Origin: Nitrosopumilales archaeon
GTDB lineage: Archaea; Thermoproteota; Nitrososphaeria; Nitrososphaerales; Nitrosopumilaceae
Assembly: GCA_016838825.1 (NCBI GenBank)
Contig: JAEHKU010000008.1
Location: 1-33,495 of the forward strand
Direction: 5' to 3'
DNA length: 33,495 nucleotides
Shown here: piece after piece, positions 23,157 to 31,228 of the stretch
Numbering within the stretch: position 1 is the stretch's first letter
How the letters are laid out: every line of letters starts with the position of its first letter
Notes under the pieces: generated by a model
What the model was told of the DNA's origin: nothing
Database searches by the model: none
Seen by the model: the letters and a program-made list of their open reading frames with translations, nothing else
Made by a program: the position numbers and the translations under genes

Positions 23157-25253
23157 ATGGAACGAGGCGAGGAAGTACTAGCGGAGCCTTTACGCGGAAA
23201 TATTTTACAATCTACATCAAGGCGTGTAAGAATGATCTTTTCTGTTATGGCAAGTCCAAATAGAATAGATATACTACGTATTTTGAATTCAAAAGGACCT
23301 TTAACCTATTCAGAATTAAAGTCCTTAGCGGGTTTTAAGTCAAAAAAAGAGAGTGGAAAATTCGCATATCATCTAAGAAAACTACTAAGGCAGTCTCTGG
23401 TAGCACTAAACAAGTCTGAAAGGAGGTATACGATCACAAATCTAGGAAAACTTGTTCTAAGTCTTGCAAGGCAGATCGAAGAGAGATCTATAATTGAAAG
23501 TGGAAAGATGTATGTGCGAACCTCACATGAATCAATTGAGGAGTTTAACTCTCAAAAAATAATTCAATCCCTTGTCCGAGAGGGTAGTCTTCCATTAGAA
23601 CTTGCCCAAAAGATTACCGAGGAAGTAGAAAATCGCATATACAAGTACCAAACCACTTATCTGACCGGATCTTTGATACGCGAAATGGTCAATTCTGTCC
23701 TATTAGAACATGGCCATGAGGAATATAGGCATAAATTGGCCAGACTTGGCCTCCCTGTCTACGATGTTCACGAGATGATTACGAACGTCGATATGACTGA
23801 TAGTGGTGTAGAAGGAATTCTAACCAAGGCGGGTCAGACCATAATTGGCGAGCACCTTGTTTTAAATACTCTCCCGAAAGATATAGCAGATTTCTATCTT
23901 TCAGGTGATATTCACATAACAAATCCGGGAACATGGTCTCTTTTGGTCGATACGATGTTTGTAGACCTGAAAGAGCTGATTGAAGATGGAGTAAATTTAC
24001 GTGGAAAGTTATTAGGAATAACAAGAATATCTTCTGTAAAGACCCTGGATAATCTTACTTCCGCGATATCATTGATAACATCTTTGCTATCAAAAGAGGC
24101 CTCCCAAGAGGTAATTATTGATGGGTTAGTACCACTTTTACAAAAATATTCAAAAAATCTGTCAGATTTAGAAGAAAAACTGGTCAATGCTTTCGGAACT
24201 GCTATCATATCAAGGCACGGTAAAAGCTCCACTTTAGTTTCATTCAGAATTCCTATTGCAAGTGATCAAAAAACAGTAAAAGCTGTTCTTTCAGCGTACA
24301 AAAAATATACCAAATCAACACCTATCCCACAAATTGGACTTGTAATTGACTATGAAAAGGGCAAAGTCAGTGATTTCTCTGAGATCCTTTCAGAAATAAT
24401 TGCGCTGGGAGGAGTAATCATCTTTTCCAAGGGAATTAGATCTAATAATGGATTACGTCGTTCTGAGAAAGAGGCTACTAGTTCCTCCTCAATAAAATTA
24501 CAGTCACTATCAATAAATCTTCCAAGACTAGCATTTGAGTCAAACAAGGATGAGACATACTTTAGAGCACGACTAGCACTTTTGATGAAACCAGCACTGG
24601 CTGCTATGTCCCTTAGAAGAAAAGACGTATCTGATCTCACTAGACGTGGATTGAGTCCAATTCTTGCCGGCAATACTCAGTTTATGCAAAAAAAATCTAT
24701 TGCACTTGTTGTTAATCTTGTAGGATTAAAGGAAGCGGTATATGCCATTCTTGGACATAAAGAAAATAAGGAAGGAAAGGAGATTCTCTTCAAAGTATTA
24801 GAGACAGCTGTAGAGGTCGCAGCTAAAAAGGGAAAGGAGCTTGGAGATCCTGTTACAATAACTATGATAGAAAGTGATGCTACATCAAGATTTGCCTCTT
24901 TGGATGGTGAAAAATATGGCAAAATGTCTGTCCTTCGGTCTATCAAAGGTGAATCTTACTCACAAGGATTAGTATTTGATGCCCATGAGATCGAAGAAAT
25001 GAATTCTAAAAGTGAAAAGATTGTTGAATGCAACAAGATGACTAAGATATTAAATGGTGGACTTTTGGTTCAACTAAAGATGCCAGATGGATCAAATCCC
25101 TTACAAATAAAGAATACTATAGAAAAGGCTTCTGATATTTTCGACTCCTTTAAACCAATTAAAAAAATTTCTATTTGTGGTAACTGTGGGCTAAAGGATG
25201 AAAAACTCCAAGAAAAGTGCCCATCCTGTAAATCTCCTTACATAATAACCTAG
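23157..25253 (+). CDS. Winged-helix/ATP-cone protein with inactive class III ribonucleotide reductase-like body
   Basis: The 698-residue product (ATG 23157; a TTG at 23151 would add two residues) has, in order, an ArsR-like winged helix (about 18-108; SPNRIDILRILNSKGPLTYSE), an ATP-cone (about 115-205; VRTSHESIEEFNSQKIIQSL to the DVHEMI segment), a long region resembling anaerobic reductase NrdD (about 210-660; NTLPKDIADFYLSGDIHITNPG) and a C-terminal C4 zinc ribbon like that of NrdD (ICGNCG...CPSCK). The catalytic cysteines expected in the body are missing: only one other cysteine exists. The glycyl-radical loop that should follow the zinc ribbon is absent too, so it cannot be a reductase. 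It sits 230 bases upstream of nrdJ. I infer a nucleotide-sensing transcription regulator. A TATA-like ATTTTAAG near 23124-23131 fits the ATG. Confidence 0.85.
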   Translation: MERGEEVLAEPLRGNILQSTSRRVRMIFSVMASPNRIDILRILNSKGPLTYSELKSLAGFKSKKESGKFAYHLRKLLRQSLVALNKSERRYTITNLGKLVLSLARQIEERSIIESGKMYVRTSHESIEEFNSQKIIQSLVREGSLPLELAQKITEEVENRIYKYQTTYLTGSLIREMVNSVLLEHGHEEYRHKLARLGLPVYDVHEMITNVDMTDSGVEGILTKAGQTIIGEHLVLNTLPKDIADFYLSGDIHITNPGTWSLLVDTMFVDLKELIEDGVNLRGKLLGITRISSVKTLDNLTSAISLITSLLSKEASQEVIIDGLVPLLQKYSKNLSDLEEKLVNAFGTAIISRHGKSSTLVSFRIPIASDQKTVKAVLSAYKKYTKSTPIPQIGLVIDYEKGKVSDFSEILSEIIALGGVIIFSKGIRSNNGLRRSEKEATSSSSIKLQSLSINLPRLAFESNKDETYFRARLALLMKPALAAMSLRRKDVSDLTRRGLSPILAGNTQFMQKKSIALVVNLVGLKEAVYAILGHKENKEGKEILFKVLETAVEVAAKKGKELGDPVTITMIESDATSRFASLDGEKYGKMSVLRSIKGESYSQGLVFDAHEIEEMNSKSEKIVECNKMTKILNGGLLVQLKMPDGSNPLQIKNTIEKASDIFDSFKPIKKISICGNCGLKDEKLQEKCPSCKSPYIIT

Positions 25254-25310
25254 TTTCGTTATTAATTTACGATTTCCATCAATTAAAATAATAAAATTAA
25301 TAATACAAAA

Positions 25311-25321
25311 ATTTTATTTTT
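25311..25321 (+). terminator. T-rich tract after the regulator gene
   Basis: ATTTTATTTTT lies 58 bases after the regulator's stop and could end its transcript by the archaeal oligo-T mechanism. The surrounding DNA is generally AT-rich, so the call is weak. Confidence 0.3.
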
Positions 25322-25353
25322 CTGTAGTTAGTAAGCTTGTTATTTAATTTTTA

Positions 25354-25384
25354 TTGATAATGAAACAACTAATGTTGATAATGA
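25354..25384. promoter_or_regulatory. Two 10-base direct repeats 21 bases apart upstream of nrdJ
   Basis: TTGATAATGA occurs at 25354-25363 and again at 25375-25384. Start-to-start distance is 21 bases, two turns of B-DNA, so both copies face the same side of the helix. A related 8-mer, CTAATGTT, overlaps the second copy (25369-25376) and recurs 42 bases later (25411-25418), again a multiple of 21. They stand about 100-130 bases before nrdJ and upstream of its likely TATA element (CTTTATTAT, 25442-25450). They are candidate binding sites for the adjacent winged-helix/ATP-cone protein; that is inference. The rest of this 230-base gap is AT-rich without a credible gene. Confidence 0.5.
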
Positions 25385-25471
25385 TCTAGTCAACCAAATT
25401 GAATCGAAGTCTAATGTTAGAGAATTTTTTTTCATCTGAAACTTTATTATCCTAATGCATCTTACAATTTT

Positions 25472-25480
25472 GGGGAGAGG
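25472..25480 (+). promoter_or_regulatory. Ribosome-binding site of nrdJ
   Basis: GGGGAGAGG ends 3 bases before the ATG at 25484. A clear purine-rich site like this is uncommon among the first genes of transcripts here, most of which look leaderless, and it settles the nrdJ start. Confidence 0.55.
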
Positions 25481-25483
25481 CAT

Positions 25484-28138
25484 ATGAGCGATTTTTCACA
25501 AATAGAGAGTTCTATCATTGATGTTAGAAAGCGTGATGGAAGGATCACAAATTTTAAAAAAGATAAAATTTCAAATGCTGTATTTAAGGCATTAGAGGCA
25601 ACTGGCAAAATTGATCGTGAAATTGCTGATGAATTAGCTAGCGCTGTAGTTTCTAAGCTCGTGGAACAAGGATTTTCGGCATCAAATCCACCAAGTGTAG
25701 AAGATATCCAAGATATGGTTGAATCAACTCTCATAGACAAGGGATATGGTGACATAGCTAAAGCATACATCCTGTATAGACACGAACGAAGAAAGCTACG
25801 TGATGCAAAAATGAAGGTTCTTAATACAAAGTCGCTTGATGACGTAGCAAAAAAATTTGATCTGAATAGCCTTAGGATTTTGGCCTCAAGATACTTGATG
25901 CGTGATTCCAAAGGTTCGATTATTGAAAGCCCAAGTGAAATGTTCGAGAGAGTAGCAATTTTGGTGGCCCTTGCTGATCTTCTAAGAGATAATACTGTTT
26001 TTGAACGAGATGGCCATATTTCACAAGACATAGAAGAGGCTAGGAAATATTTTGATAAACTAGATGATTTTAATTACAAGTTCAAAATAGGCAGTTACTA
26101 TCTCAATAAGTGGCATTTTAGATCACTCATTAACCAATACCTTAATCTTGCAAATCAAGGCCAGATGAAGGTAGGCTTTAAGCAATTTCTAACTATGCTA
26201 GCAGCAAAGGAATTCGATGGTTATGCAGAAAGAATCTCAGAATATCTTAATTTAATGACCTCGCAAGACTTTCTTCCTAACTCTCCTACTATGATGAATG
26301 CTGGTGGAAGATTAGGCCAACTTTCTGCATGTTTTGTACTTGATATGCCTGACGATATGGGGAGCATAATGAAGTCATCCTCTGATGCAGCCTTGATTTT
26401 CAAGTCAGGAGGTGGAGTTGGAATAAACTATTCTACTTTAAGACCGGAAGGAGAAATGGTTGGCTCCACGTCAGGAGTAGCATCAGGCCCTGTTTCATTT
26501 ATGAACATAATAAACACTGTAACCGAGGTTGTCAAACAAGGAGGTAAACGTAGAGGAGCAAATATGGGAATAATGGAAGTATGGCACCCTGACATAGAGA
26601 AATTTATCACAGCAAAGACAGAACCAGGAGTGCTAGAAAACTTTAACGTAAGTGTAGGTATTTGGGAAGATTTCTGGAACCATCTAGTTAATTCAGAAGA
26701 TGGAAAATACATCTTACGTGATCCACGTGACAGATCTGCTAGACGTGAAGTAAGTGCACACCAGTTAATTGATCTAATTGCTCTTTCTGCTTGGAAAAGT
26801 GCGGAGCCTGGTCTAATCTTCTTTGATCTTATCAACAAATACAATGTGTTTGCAAAAGCACGTGGCGAACCTTTACGTGCTACAAATCCTTGTGGAGAAC
26901 AGAGTCTATACCCATATGAATCGTGTAATCTTGGTTCAATTAATCTTGCAAATCTTGTTAAAAGACAAGCTGATGGACAATACGAATTTGATTGGCAAAG
27001 ATATGAGGAAGTAATTCGAAAGACCACAAGATTTTTGGATGATATCATAGATATGAACACTTATCCAATTTCTGAGATAGACAAAGCTTCTAGAGATTCA
27101 CGTAGAATAGGACTTGGAGTTATGGGCGTAGCTGATTTACTCTACAAACTTAGAATTCCATACAATTCAAAAGAAGGATATGAATTTCAATCCAAGCTAG
27201 CAGAAGCACTGACGTATTACTCTATGGAAGAAAGCACTGCTCTGGCAAAAACTAGAGGTGAATTTCCACTAAATCCTAAGACAGAATATCCAGAGAAAAA
27301 GATTCCTATAGCTGGATATTATGAAACACCAAAGGACGAACACTACTACGATTGGGATGCATTAATCTCAAAGATCCAAAAATACGGCATTAGAAATGTA
27401 CTAACGACTACTATTGCTCCAACAGGAACTCTTTCTATGATTGCTGATTGTTCAAACGGAATGGAACCAACGTTTGCACTTGTTTTTGAAAAGAGAGTAA
27501 CAGTTGGTAGATTCTTCTATACTAACAAAATATTTGAATCCGTTTTGAAAGAATATGGTTTGTATAATGATGAGATTCTAAGAAAGATTGCTGATAACTA
27601 TGGCTCACTAAAAGGCATGCCAGAAATTCCAGAGTGGATGCAGAAGATATTTGTCACTGCTATGGATATCCATTGGTCTGATCATCTGATGGCGCAAGCT
27701 GTATGGCAGAAATGGATTGGAAATGCAATAGCAAAAACAATCAACATGCCGCATGACGTGACACCTGATGATGTAAAAGCATCATATCTATTAGCACATG
27801 AACTTGGTCTCAAAGGAATTACTGTATACAGAGATGGTTCGCGTCATAAACAAGTTTTGCATATGATAAGTGAGAATGCAGAAAAAACTTTCCAGGTAAC
27901 TCCTAACACATTTGTAACTGATTACATTACTAAGAATATTACAAACTCATACGTAATGAGTCAAATTAAGAATGCATTAAGATTGAAAATTCCAGAAATA
28001 ATACAAACACAAGGTCAAGCACCAACAGAAAAGGAATTAGAAGAGAGACTGTGTCCTAGCTGTAAAAGTGACTTAGTCTTTGCAGAAGGTTGCAGTACTT
28101 GTATAGAATGTGGGTATAGCGGTTGTACTGGCGCTTAG
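25484..28138 (+). CDS. nrdJ: Cobalamin-dependent (class II) ribonucleotide reductase
   Basis: NrdJ reduces ribonucleotides to deoxyribonucleotides using adenosylcobalamin. The 884-residue product begins with an ATP-cone (about 12-105), the allosteric site for overall activity. The catalytic barrel has the N468-C470-E472 triad (NPCGE; C470 is the thiyl-radical residue), with redox partner C283 in LSACFVLD and C481 eleven residues after C470, as in Thermotoga NrdJ. GGVGINYSTLRPEGEMVGST is the glycine-rich effector/substrate region, and PTGTLSMIADCSNGMEP is characteristic. The C-terminal CPSCKSDLVF...CSTCIECGYSGC tail carries redox or zinc cysteines. Oxygen-independent, B12-based dNTP synthesis fits cobalamin-producing ammonia oxidizers. 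A putative regulator lies just upstream. Confidence 0.97.
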   Translation: MSDFSQIESSIIDVRKRDGRITNFKKDKISNAVFKALEATGKIDREIADELASAVVSKLVEQGFSASNPPSVEDIQDMVESTLIDKGYGDIAKAYILYRHERRKLRDAKMKVLNTKSLDDVAKKFDLNSLRILASRYLMRDSKGSIIESPSEMFERVAILVALADLLRDNTVFERDGHISQDIEEARKYFDKLDDFNYKFKIGSYYLNKWHFRSLINQYLNLANQGQMKVGFKQFLTMLAAKEFDGYAERISEYLNLMTSQDFLPNSPTMMNAGGRLGQLSACFVLDMPDDMGSIMKSSSDAALIFKSGGGVGINYSTLRPEGEMVGSTSGVASGPVSFMNIINTVTEVVKQGGKRRGANMGIMEVWHPDIEKFITAKTEPGVLENFNVSVGIWEDFWNHLVNSEDGKYILRDPRDRSARREVSAHQLIDLIALSAWKSAEPGLIFFDLINKYNVFAKARGEPLRATNPCGEQSLYPYESCNLGSINLANLVKRQADGQYEFDWQRYEEVIRKTTRFLDDIIDMNTYPISEIDKASRDSRRIGLGVMGVADLLYKLRIPYNSKEGYEFQSKLAEALTYYSMEESTALAKTRGEFPLNPKTEYPEKKIPIAGYYETPKDEHYYDWDALISKIQKYGIRNVLTTTIAPTGTLSMIADCSNGMEPTFALVFEKRVTVGRFFYTNKIFESVLKEYGLYNDEILRKIADNYGSLKGMPEIPEWMQKIFVTAMDIHWSDHLMAQAVWQKWIGNAIAKTINMPHDVTPDDVKASYLLAHELGLKGITVYRDGSRHKQVLHMISENAEKTFQVTPNTFVTDYITKNITNSYVMSQIKNALRLKIPEIIQTQGQAPTEKELEERLCPSCKSDLVFAEGCSTCIECGYSGCTGA

Positions 28139-28170
28139 TTCTATCATAACTTTTTTAGCCTCAATCATAA

Positions 28171-29283
28171 GTGCAAATCCTATTGAATGCTAGAATAGTA
28201 AGTGGTGTAATTGCAGCAGGCGTGATTGCAGTAATCATTGTAGCATTTTTTTCACAAGATAGTTTGCAACCTCAACCAACTATACAACACGATGAAAAAC
28301 TTGGTCTTGTTGTACTTAGTCCAACTAAAATAACAACACTTCCCGAGCTAAAGCAAGCGTATGAACAAGCAGCGTCTACAGGAATTGGCAGAAGCAATGT
28401 CTATCTTTTCTGGAATTTATTGGAACCCGAACAAGGTCAATACAATTGGGAACATTCTGATGTTTTAATGAGTATGAATAAACAAAACGACCTCAAAGTC
28501 ACGTTATTCTTTTCAATAATAAATAGTAGAACGCTAGGACCATTTCCAGAATGGATAGGAAAATCTAGTTTTGATAATCTAGAAGAAAAAACAATCACTG
28601 TACTCGATAACATCCTGTCAAGGTACGACATTATAGATTACGTGATAATTGGCGGAGAAGTTGATGCATATTTTCGTGAAAACGAATATGATGTTCAAAA
28701 GTATAATAAATTTTTTACAAATGTATACGATGTTCTAAAGGAAAAATATAGTAATGTAAAATTTGGAAACTCATTTTCACTTCATGGTATAATACATAAC
28801 AGTCCAGAGGATTTGAGTACGACTCTTGATTTAGGAGATTTTGTAGGTTTTACATATTTTCCAGTCGATAGATTAAATGATATTGTTGATACACCTATTG
28901 ATGCTGCTAGAAATCTTGAAAAGATCATTGACCTAGCAGATGGAAAAAAAGTAGCTATTATGGAAATTAGTTGGAGTACGGCGGAATCAGTTGGTGGAAG
29001 CGAAGAAGGACAGGTAGAATTTATGAAATTAGCATACGATTTCTATAGGGATAATGAATCTGATTTTGAATTCTTTACTTGGTTTAGACAATATGACAGA
29101 CCTGAGGGAAGCTGTATTGATGATCTAAACAAAGAACTAGGTCAAGTCACCTTGGGAGGAAATGAGTTTGTATTACAACGCGTTGCAGATTACATATGTA
29201 ACTCAGGATTAATTGATACTGATGGAAACCCAAAGGTTGGTTGGGAAGAAATGAAAAAACAAATACAGTTTGGTTCTTCATAA
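28171..29283 (+). CDS. Membrane-anchored or secreted glycosidase-like TIM-barrel protein
   Basis: The 370-residue product has an N-terminal hydrophobic segment (about 8-27) and a barrel-like domain. FWNLLEPEQGQYNWE resembles the start of clan GH-A glycosidases such as GH42 and GH53. Candidate acid/base E163 in IIGGEVDAYF and nucleophile E275 in AIMEISWST are 112 residues apart, as expected for the ends of strands 4 and 7. The usual NE pair before the acid/base is GE here, so the activity is uncertain. The start is GTG 28171; a TTG at 28183 is also possible. It follows nrdJ after 32 bases but with no functional link that I can see. It is convergent with the tRNA gene. Confidence 0.75.
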   Translation: MQILLNARIVSGVIAAGVIAVIIVAFFSQDSLQPQPTIQHDEKLGLVVLSPTKITTLPELKQAYEQAASTGIGRSNVYLFWNLLEPEQGQYNWEHSDVLMSMNKQNDLKVTLFFSIINSRTLGPFPEWIGKSSFDNLEEKTITVLDNILSRYDIIDYVIIGGEVDAYFRENEYDVQKYNKFFTNVYDVLKEKYSNVKFGNSFSLHGIIHNSPEDLSTTLDLGDFVGFTYFPVDRLNDIVDTPIDAARNLEKIIDLADGKKVAIMEISWSTAESVGGSEEGQVEFMKLAYDFYRDNESDFEFFTWFRQYDRPEGSCIDDLNKELGQVTLGGNEFVLQRVADYICNSGLIDTDGNPKVGWEEMKKQIQFGSS

Positions 29284-29315
29284 TATTTCAAAACTTTTCT
29301 CATTTTATCAAAAAT

Positions 29316-29388
29316 GCGGTCGCCGGGATTCGAACCCGGGTAACGGGCTTGGAAGGCCAGTGTACTAACCAAACTATACTACGACCGC
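29316..29388 (-). tRNA. tRNA-Gly (anticodon UCC)
   Basis: The minus strand folds as a 73-base cloverleaf: acceptor GCGGTCG/CGACCGC, a D arm with GTAT/GTAC, anticodon loop CTTCCAA (anticodon TCC), a 4-base variable loop, and a T arm CCGGG-TTCGAAT-CCCGG. No intron and no encoded CCA; the discriminator base is A. The anticodon stem CTGGC/GCCCG has one U-C mismatch (28-42). UCC reads glycine GGA and GGG codons. It lies 22 bases downstream of nep1 on the same strand. Confidence 0.95.
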
Positions 29389-29410
29389 TAAAGAATGCAA
29401 ACTCCAGTAC

Positions 29411-30079
29411 CTACTTAAAAATTGTTTTTTCATATTCATACAACACACGACTTACTATGATGTGAGCATCAAGAGAAATATTATCTACTCTAAGTAGTTT
29501 GTTCACTCTATTCAAGACGTTGTTAGAAAAATGTCCTTTTGCGAATCCTCCAACTACCAAACAAGATTCATTTCCAATATTTTGTGCAATATCAGAATAT
29601 GAACTTGGTAATCCATCAATAGAAAGACCTACCACTTTTGAAGGAGATATTTTGTCAATTAAACTATTGAAGGTCATATCTTTGATTTCTAGAAGAGTGA
29701 TTCCATCAGATACAATTTTTCCCTCTAAATATAATTTCTCAATTAAACCTGCGAACCTATGATAGGATTTTGGAAGTCGTACATTTTCTCCAACAAAGAT
29801 TACCTTGTTATCTATTGTATGAACATATACAGCTAATTTTCGATTAAAATAGGAAGGAATTGAACATGCTTCAAGTAAAGAAAAATGAATGAGATCAGGC
29901 CTTCCTCGTTTTGATTCGTTTTCAATTCCTTTCATAGCTGCATAGTGAAATGAAATATCTAAAAGAATCTCAGATGGCTTCTTACCTATTCTTTTGCTAT
30001 GTGATACTATAGAGTTATGGTTATGAAGTTCAGTTGGAACTAGTTCCAATGCAGATTCTGCAAAGACAAGTGAGAGCAA
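29411..30079 (-). CDS. nep1: 16S rRNA pseudouridine N1-methyltransferase Nep1
   Basis: Nep1 (Emg1) is a SPOUT-class enzyme that methylates a pseudouridine of the small-subunit rRNA and helps ribosome assembly. The 222-residue product begins LSLVFAESALELVP and contains KRIGKKPSEILLDISFHYAA, GRPDLIHFSLLEA, VYVHTIDNKVIFVGENVRLP and the SAM-knot segment VVGGFAKGHF, all characteristic. The start is TTG at 30079, chosen because the family begins just there. It is divergent from rnp4, with 35 bases between starts. Confidence 0.95.
   Translation of the reverse strand: MLSLVFAESALELVPTELHNHNSIVSHSKRIGKKPSEILLDISFHYAAMKGIENESKRGRPDLIHFSLLEACSIPSYFNRKLAVYVHTIDNKVIFVGENVRLPKSYHRFAGLIEKLYLEGKIVSDGITLLEIKDMTFNSLIDKISPSKVVGLSIDGLPSSYSDIAQNIGNESCLVVGGFAKGHFSNNVLNRVNKLLRVDNISLDAHIIVSRVLYEYEKTIFK
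29414..29421 (-). promoter_or_regulatory. TATA box of tRNA-Gly
   Basis: The minus strand reads TTTTTAAG here, 26-33 bases upstream of the tRNA 5' end and inside the last codons of nep1. It gives the tRNA its own promoter. Confidence 0.5.
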
Positions 30080-30114
30080 GATCGTATTTTAAGGAGATTC
30101 AATATTTAACTAGA

Positions 30115-30417
30115 ATGAAGCCAGCAATTAGACTAATCGCAATAGAAAGGATGGAAATACTTATCGAAAATGCTTTATCTAATGCAAAATCGAATCCTGT
30201 ACTTGCTCAAAGGCAGGCGACACTTGCAAAAAAGATTAGCACAAAATATCGAATTCGAATGCCGTATCATCATAGAATGAACTTTTGTAAAAAATGCAAG
30301 AAATTTATCACACCAGGAGTCAATGCAAGATTCCGACTAGGAAGATCTTCTGTCAAAGCAATTCGTATAACTTGCGGATTTTGTAACCATACTTACCGCA
30401 AAATAATACCTAAATGA
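30115..30417 (+). CDS. rnp4: Ribonuclease P protein component 4
   Basis: Rnp4 (Rpp21 homologue) is a protein subunit of archaeal RNase P, which matures tRNA 5' ends. The 100-residue product has an N-terminal helical part (IAIERMEILIENALSNAKSN) and a zinc ribbon (FCKKCKKFITPG ... ITCGFCNHTYRK) with four cysteines. The frame is open upstream from 30034, but the ATG at 30115 gives the family length and lies about 27 bases after the TATA-like GTATTTTAAGG (30084-30092). It leads a cluster with rps19e and pdcd5. Confidence 0.92.
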   Translation: MKPAIRLIAIERMEILIENALSNAKSNPVLAQRQATLAKKISTKYRIRMPYHHRMNFCKKCKKFITPGVNARFRLGRSSVKAIRITCGFCNHTYRKIIPK

Positions 30418-30425
30418 TTTATAAG
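30418..30425 (+). promoter_or_regulatory. TATA box of rps19e
   Basis: TTTATAAG starts directly after the rnp4 stop and is centred about 28 bases before the rps19e ATG at 30449. The ribosomal protein gene therefore probably has its own promoter within the cluster. Confidence 0.55.
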
Positions 30426-30448
30426 ACGACTAACAATGTTCACTTTTC

Positions 30449-30901
30449 ATGGCAAAAGTATACGATATACCAGCAGATATTTTGATTGATAAGCTATCAA
30501 ATATTCTAAAAGACGAGGGAGTCTCTGCACCAACATGGGCTGCTTATGTAAAAACAGGTTCTCATAAAGATAAACCTCCACAAAAAAGTGATTGGTGGCA
30601 TACAAGATGTGCATCTATTTTAAGAAAAATATATCTTCGCGGCCCAATTAGTATTGATGATTTACGTCTGAAATATGGTGGTGGTAAAGCTGTTGGATAC
30701 GGAGCTCGAAATCACCGGCTTGCAGGCGGCGCTATTATTAGGACTGCTGTTCACAGTTTGGAAAAATTAGGTTATGTTGAAAAAGTAGAAGGAAAGGGAA
30801 GAGTCATTTCTAGTCAAGGAATGAAAAAGTTAGATGTACTATCAACCCAAATTCTAAAGGAACTTATTGTAAAAGAACCTCAATTGAAAAAATATTCTTA
30901 G
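30449..30901 (+). CDS. rps19e: 30S ribosomal protein S19e
   Basis: The 150-residue protein is S19e, a small-subunit protein shared by archaea and eukaryotes and needed for late 40S-type maturation. Characteristic segments are APTWAAYVKTGSHKDKPPQK, DWWHTRCASILRKIYLRGPI and RLKYGGGKAVGYGARNHRLAGG. It has the usual family length and precedes pdcd5 by 7 bases, a pairing common in archaeal genomes. Confidence 0.98.
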   Translation: MAKVYDIPADILIDKLSNILKDEGVSAPTWAAYVKTGSHKDKPPQKSDWWHTRCASILRKIYLRGPISIDDLRLKYGGGKAVGYGARNHRLAGGAIIRTAVHSLEKLGYVEKVEGKGRVISSQGMKKLDVLSTQILKELIVKEPQLKKYS

Positions 30902-30908
30902 TGATTGT

Positions 30909-31187
30909 ATGAGCAATCCAAACCCTGATGAAAATAGGGAAGAACAGGAGGCTGAAATTGTTGCAAGGAAGGAACAAGCATTACGAGTCTTACTCTCACC
31001 TGAGGCAAGACTAAGACTAAATAATGTAAAGTTGGTTAAACCAGAAATCGCAATGAGTGTTGAAAATTATATTATTAACATGGCATCACAGGGTAAGTTT
31101 AATTCACAATTATCAGATGATCAACTAAAACAAATCTTGCAGTCGTTGCAGAAACCAAAACATGAATTCAAAATCAATCGTCTTTAG
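30909..31187 (+). CDS. PDCD5-family DNA-binding protein
   Basis: The 92-residue product is a compact helical PDCD5/TFAR19 homologue: an acidic N-terminus, then EQALRVLLSPEARLRLNNVKLVKPEIA and a C-terminal helix KFNSQLSDDQLKQILQSL. Archaeal members bind DNA, and in many archaea the gene adjoins rps19e, as it does here. Its precise role in archaea is unresolved. Confidence 0.95.
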   Translation: MSNPNPDENREEQEAEIVARKEQALRVLLSPEARLRLNNVKLVKPEIAMSVENYIINMASQGKFNSQLSDDQLKQILQSLQKPKHEFKINRL

Positions 31188-31194
31188 ATCGAGA

Positions 31195-31206
31195 AAATAT
31201 AATTAA
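31195..31206 (+). promoter_or_regulatory. TATA box of the MDR reductase gene
   Basis: AAATATAATTAA is centred about 28 bases before the GTG at 31229, which supports that start and an independent promoter after pdcd5. Confidence 0.55.
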
Positions 31207-31228
31207 GGGAAACAAGTCGAGACTGATC

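Noticed and set aside
23157-25253. Functional anaerobic ribonucleotide reductase
   Set aside because: Catalytic cysteines and the glycyl-radical loop are absent, a DNA-binding domain is fused at the N-terminus, and no NrdG activase gene is nearby.
25258-25304. Second NikR-like operator downstream of the regulator gene
   Set aside because: GTTATTAATTTA at 25258-25269 matches the left arm region at 13640-13651, but the nearest inverted partner is imperfect and about 29 bases away instead of 13, so AT-rich coincidence is more likely.
26428-27060. Long antisense frame (210 codons) opposite nrdJ
   Set aside because: It lies wholly within the strongly conserved nrdJ coding region, shows no family motif and has no promoter or ribosome-binding context; it is a shadow of codon usage.
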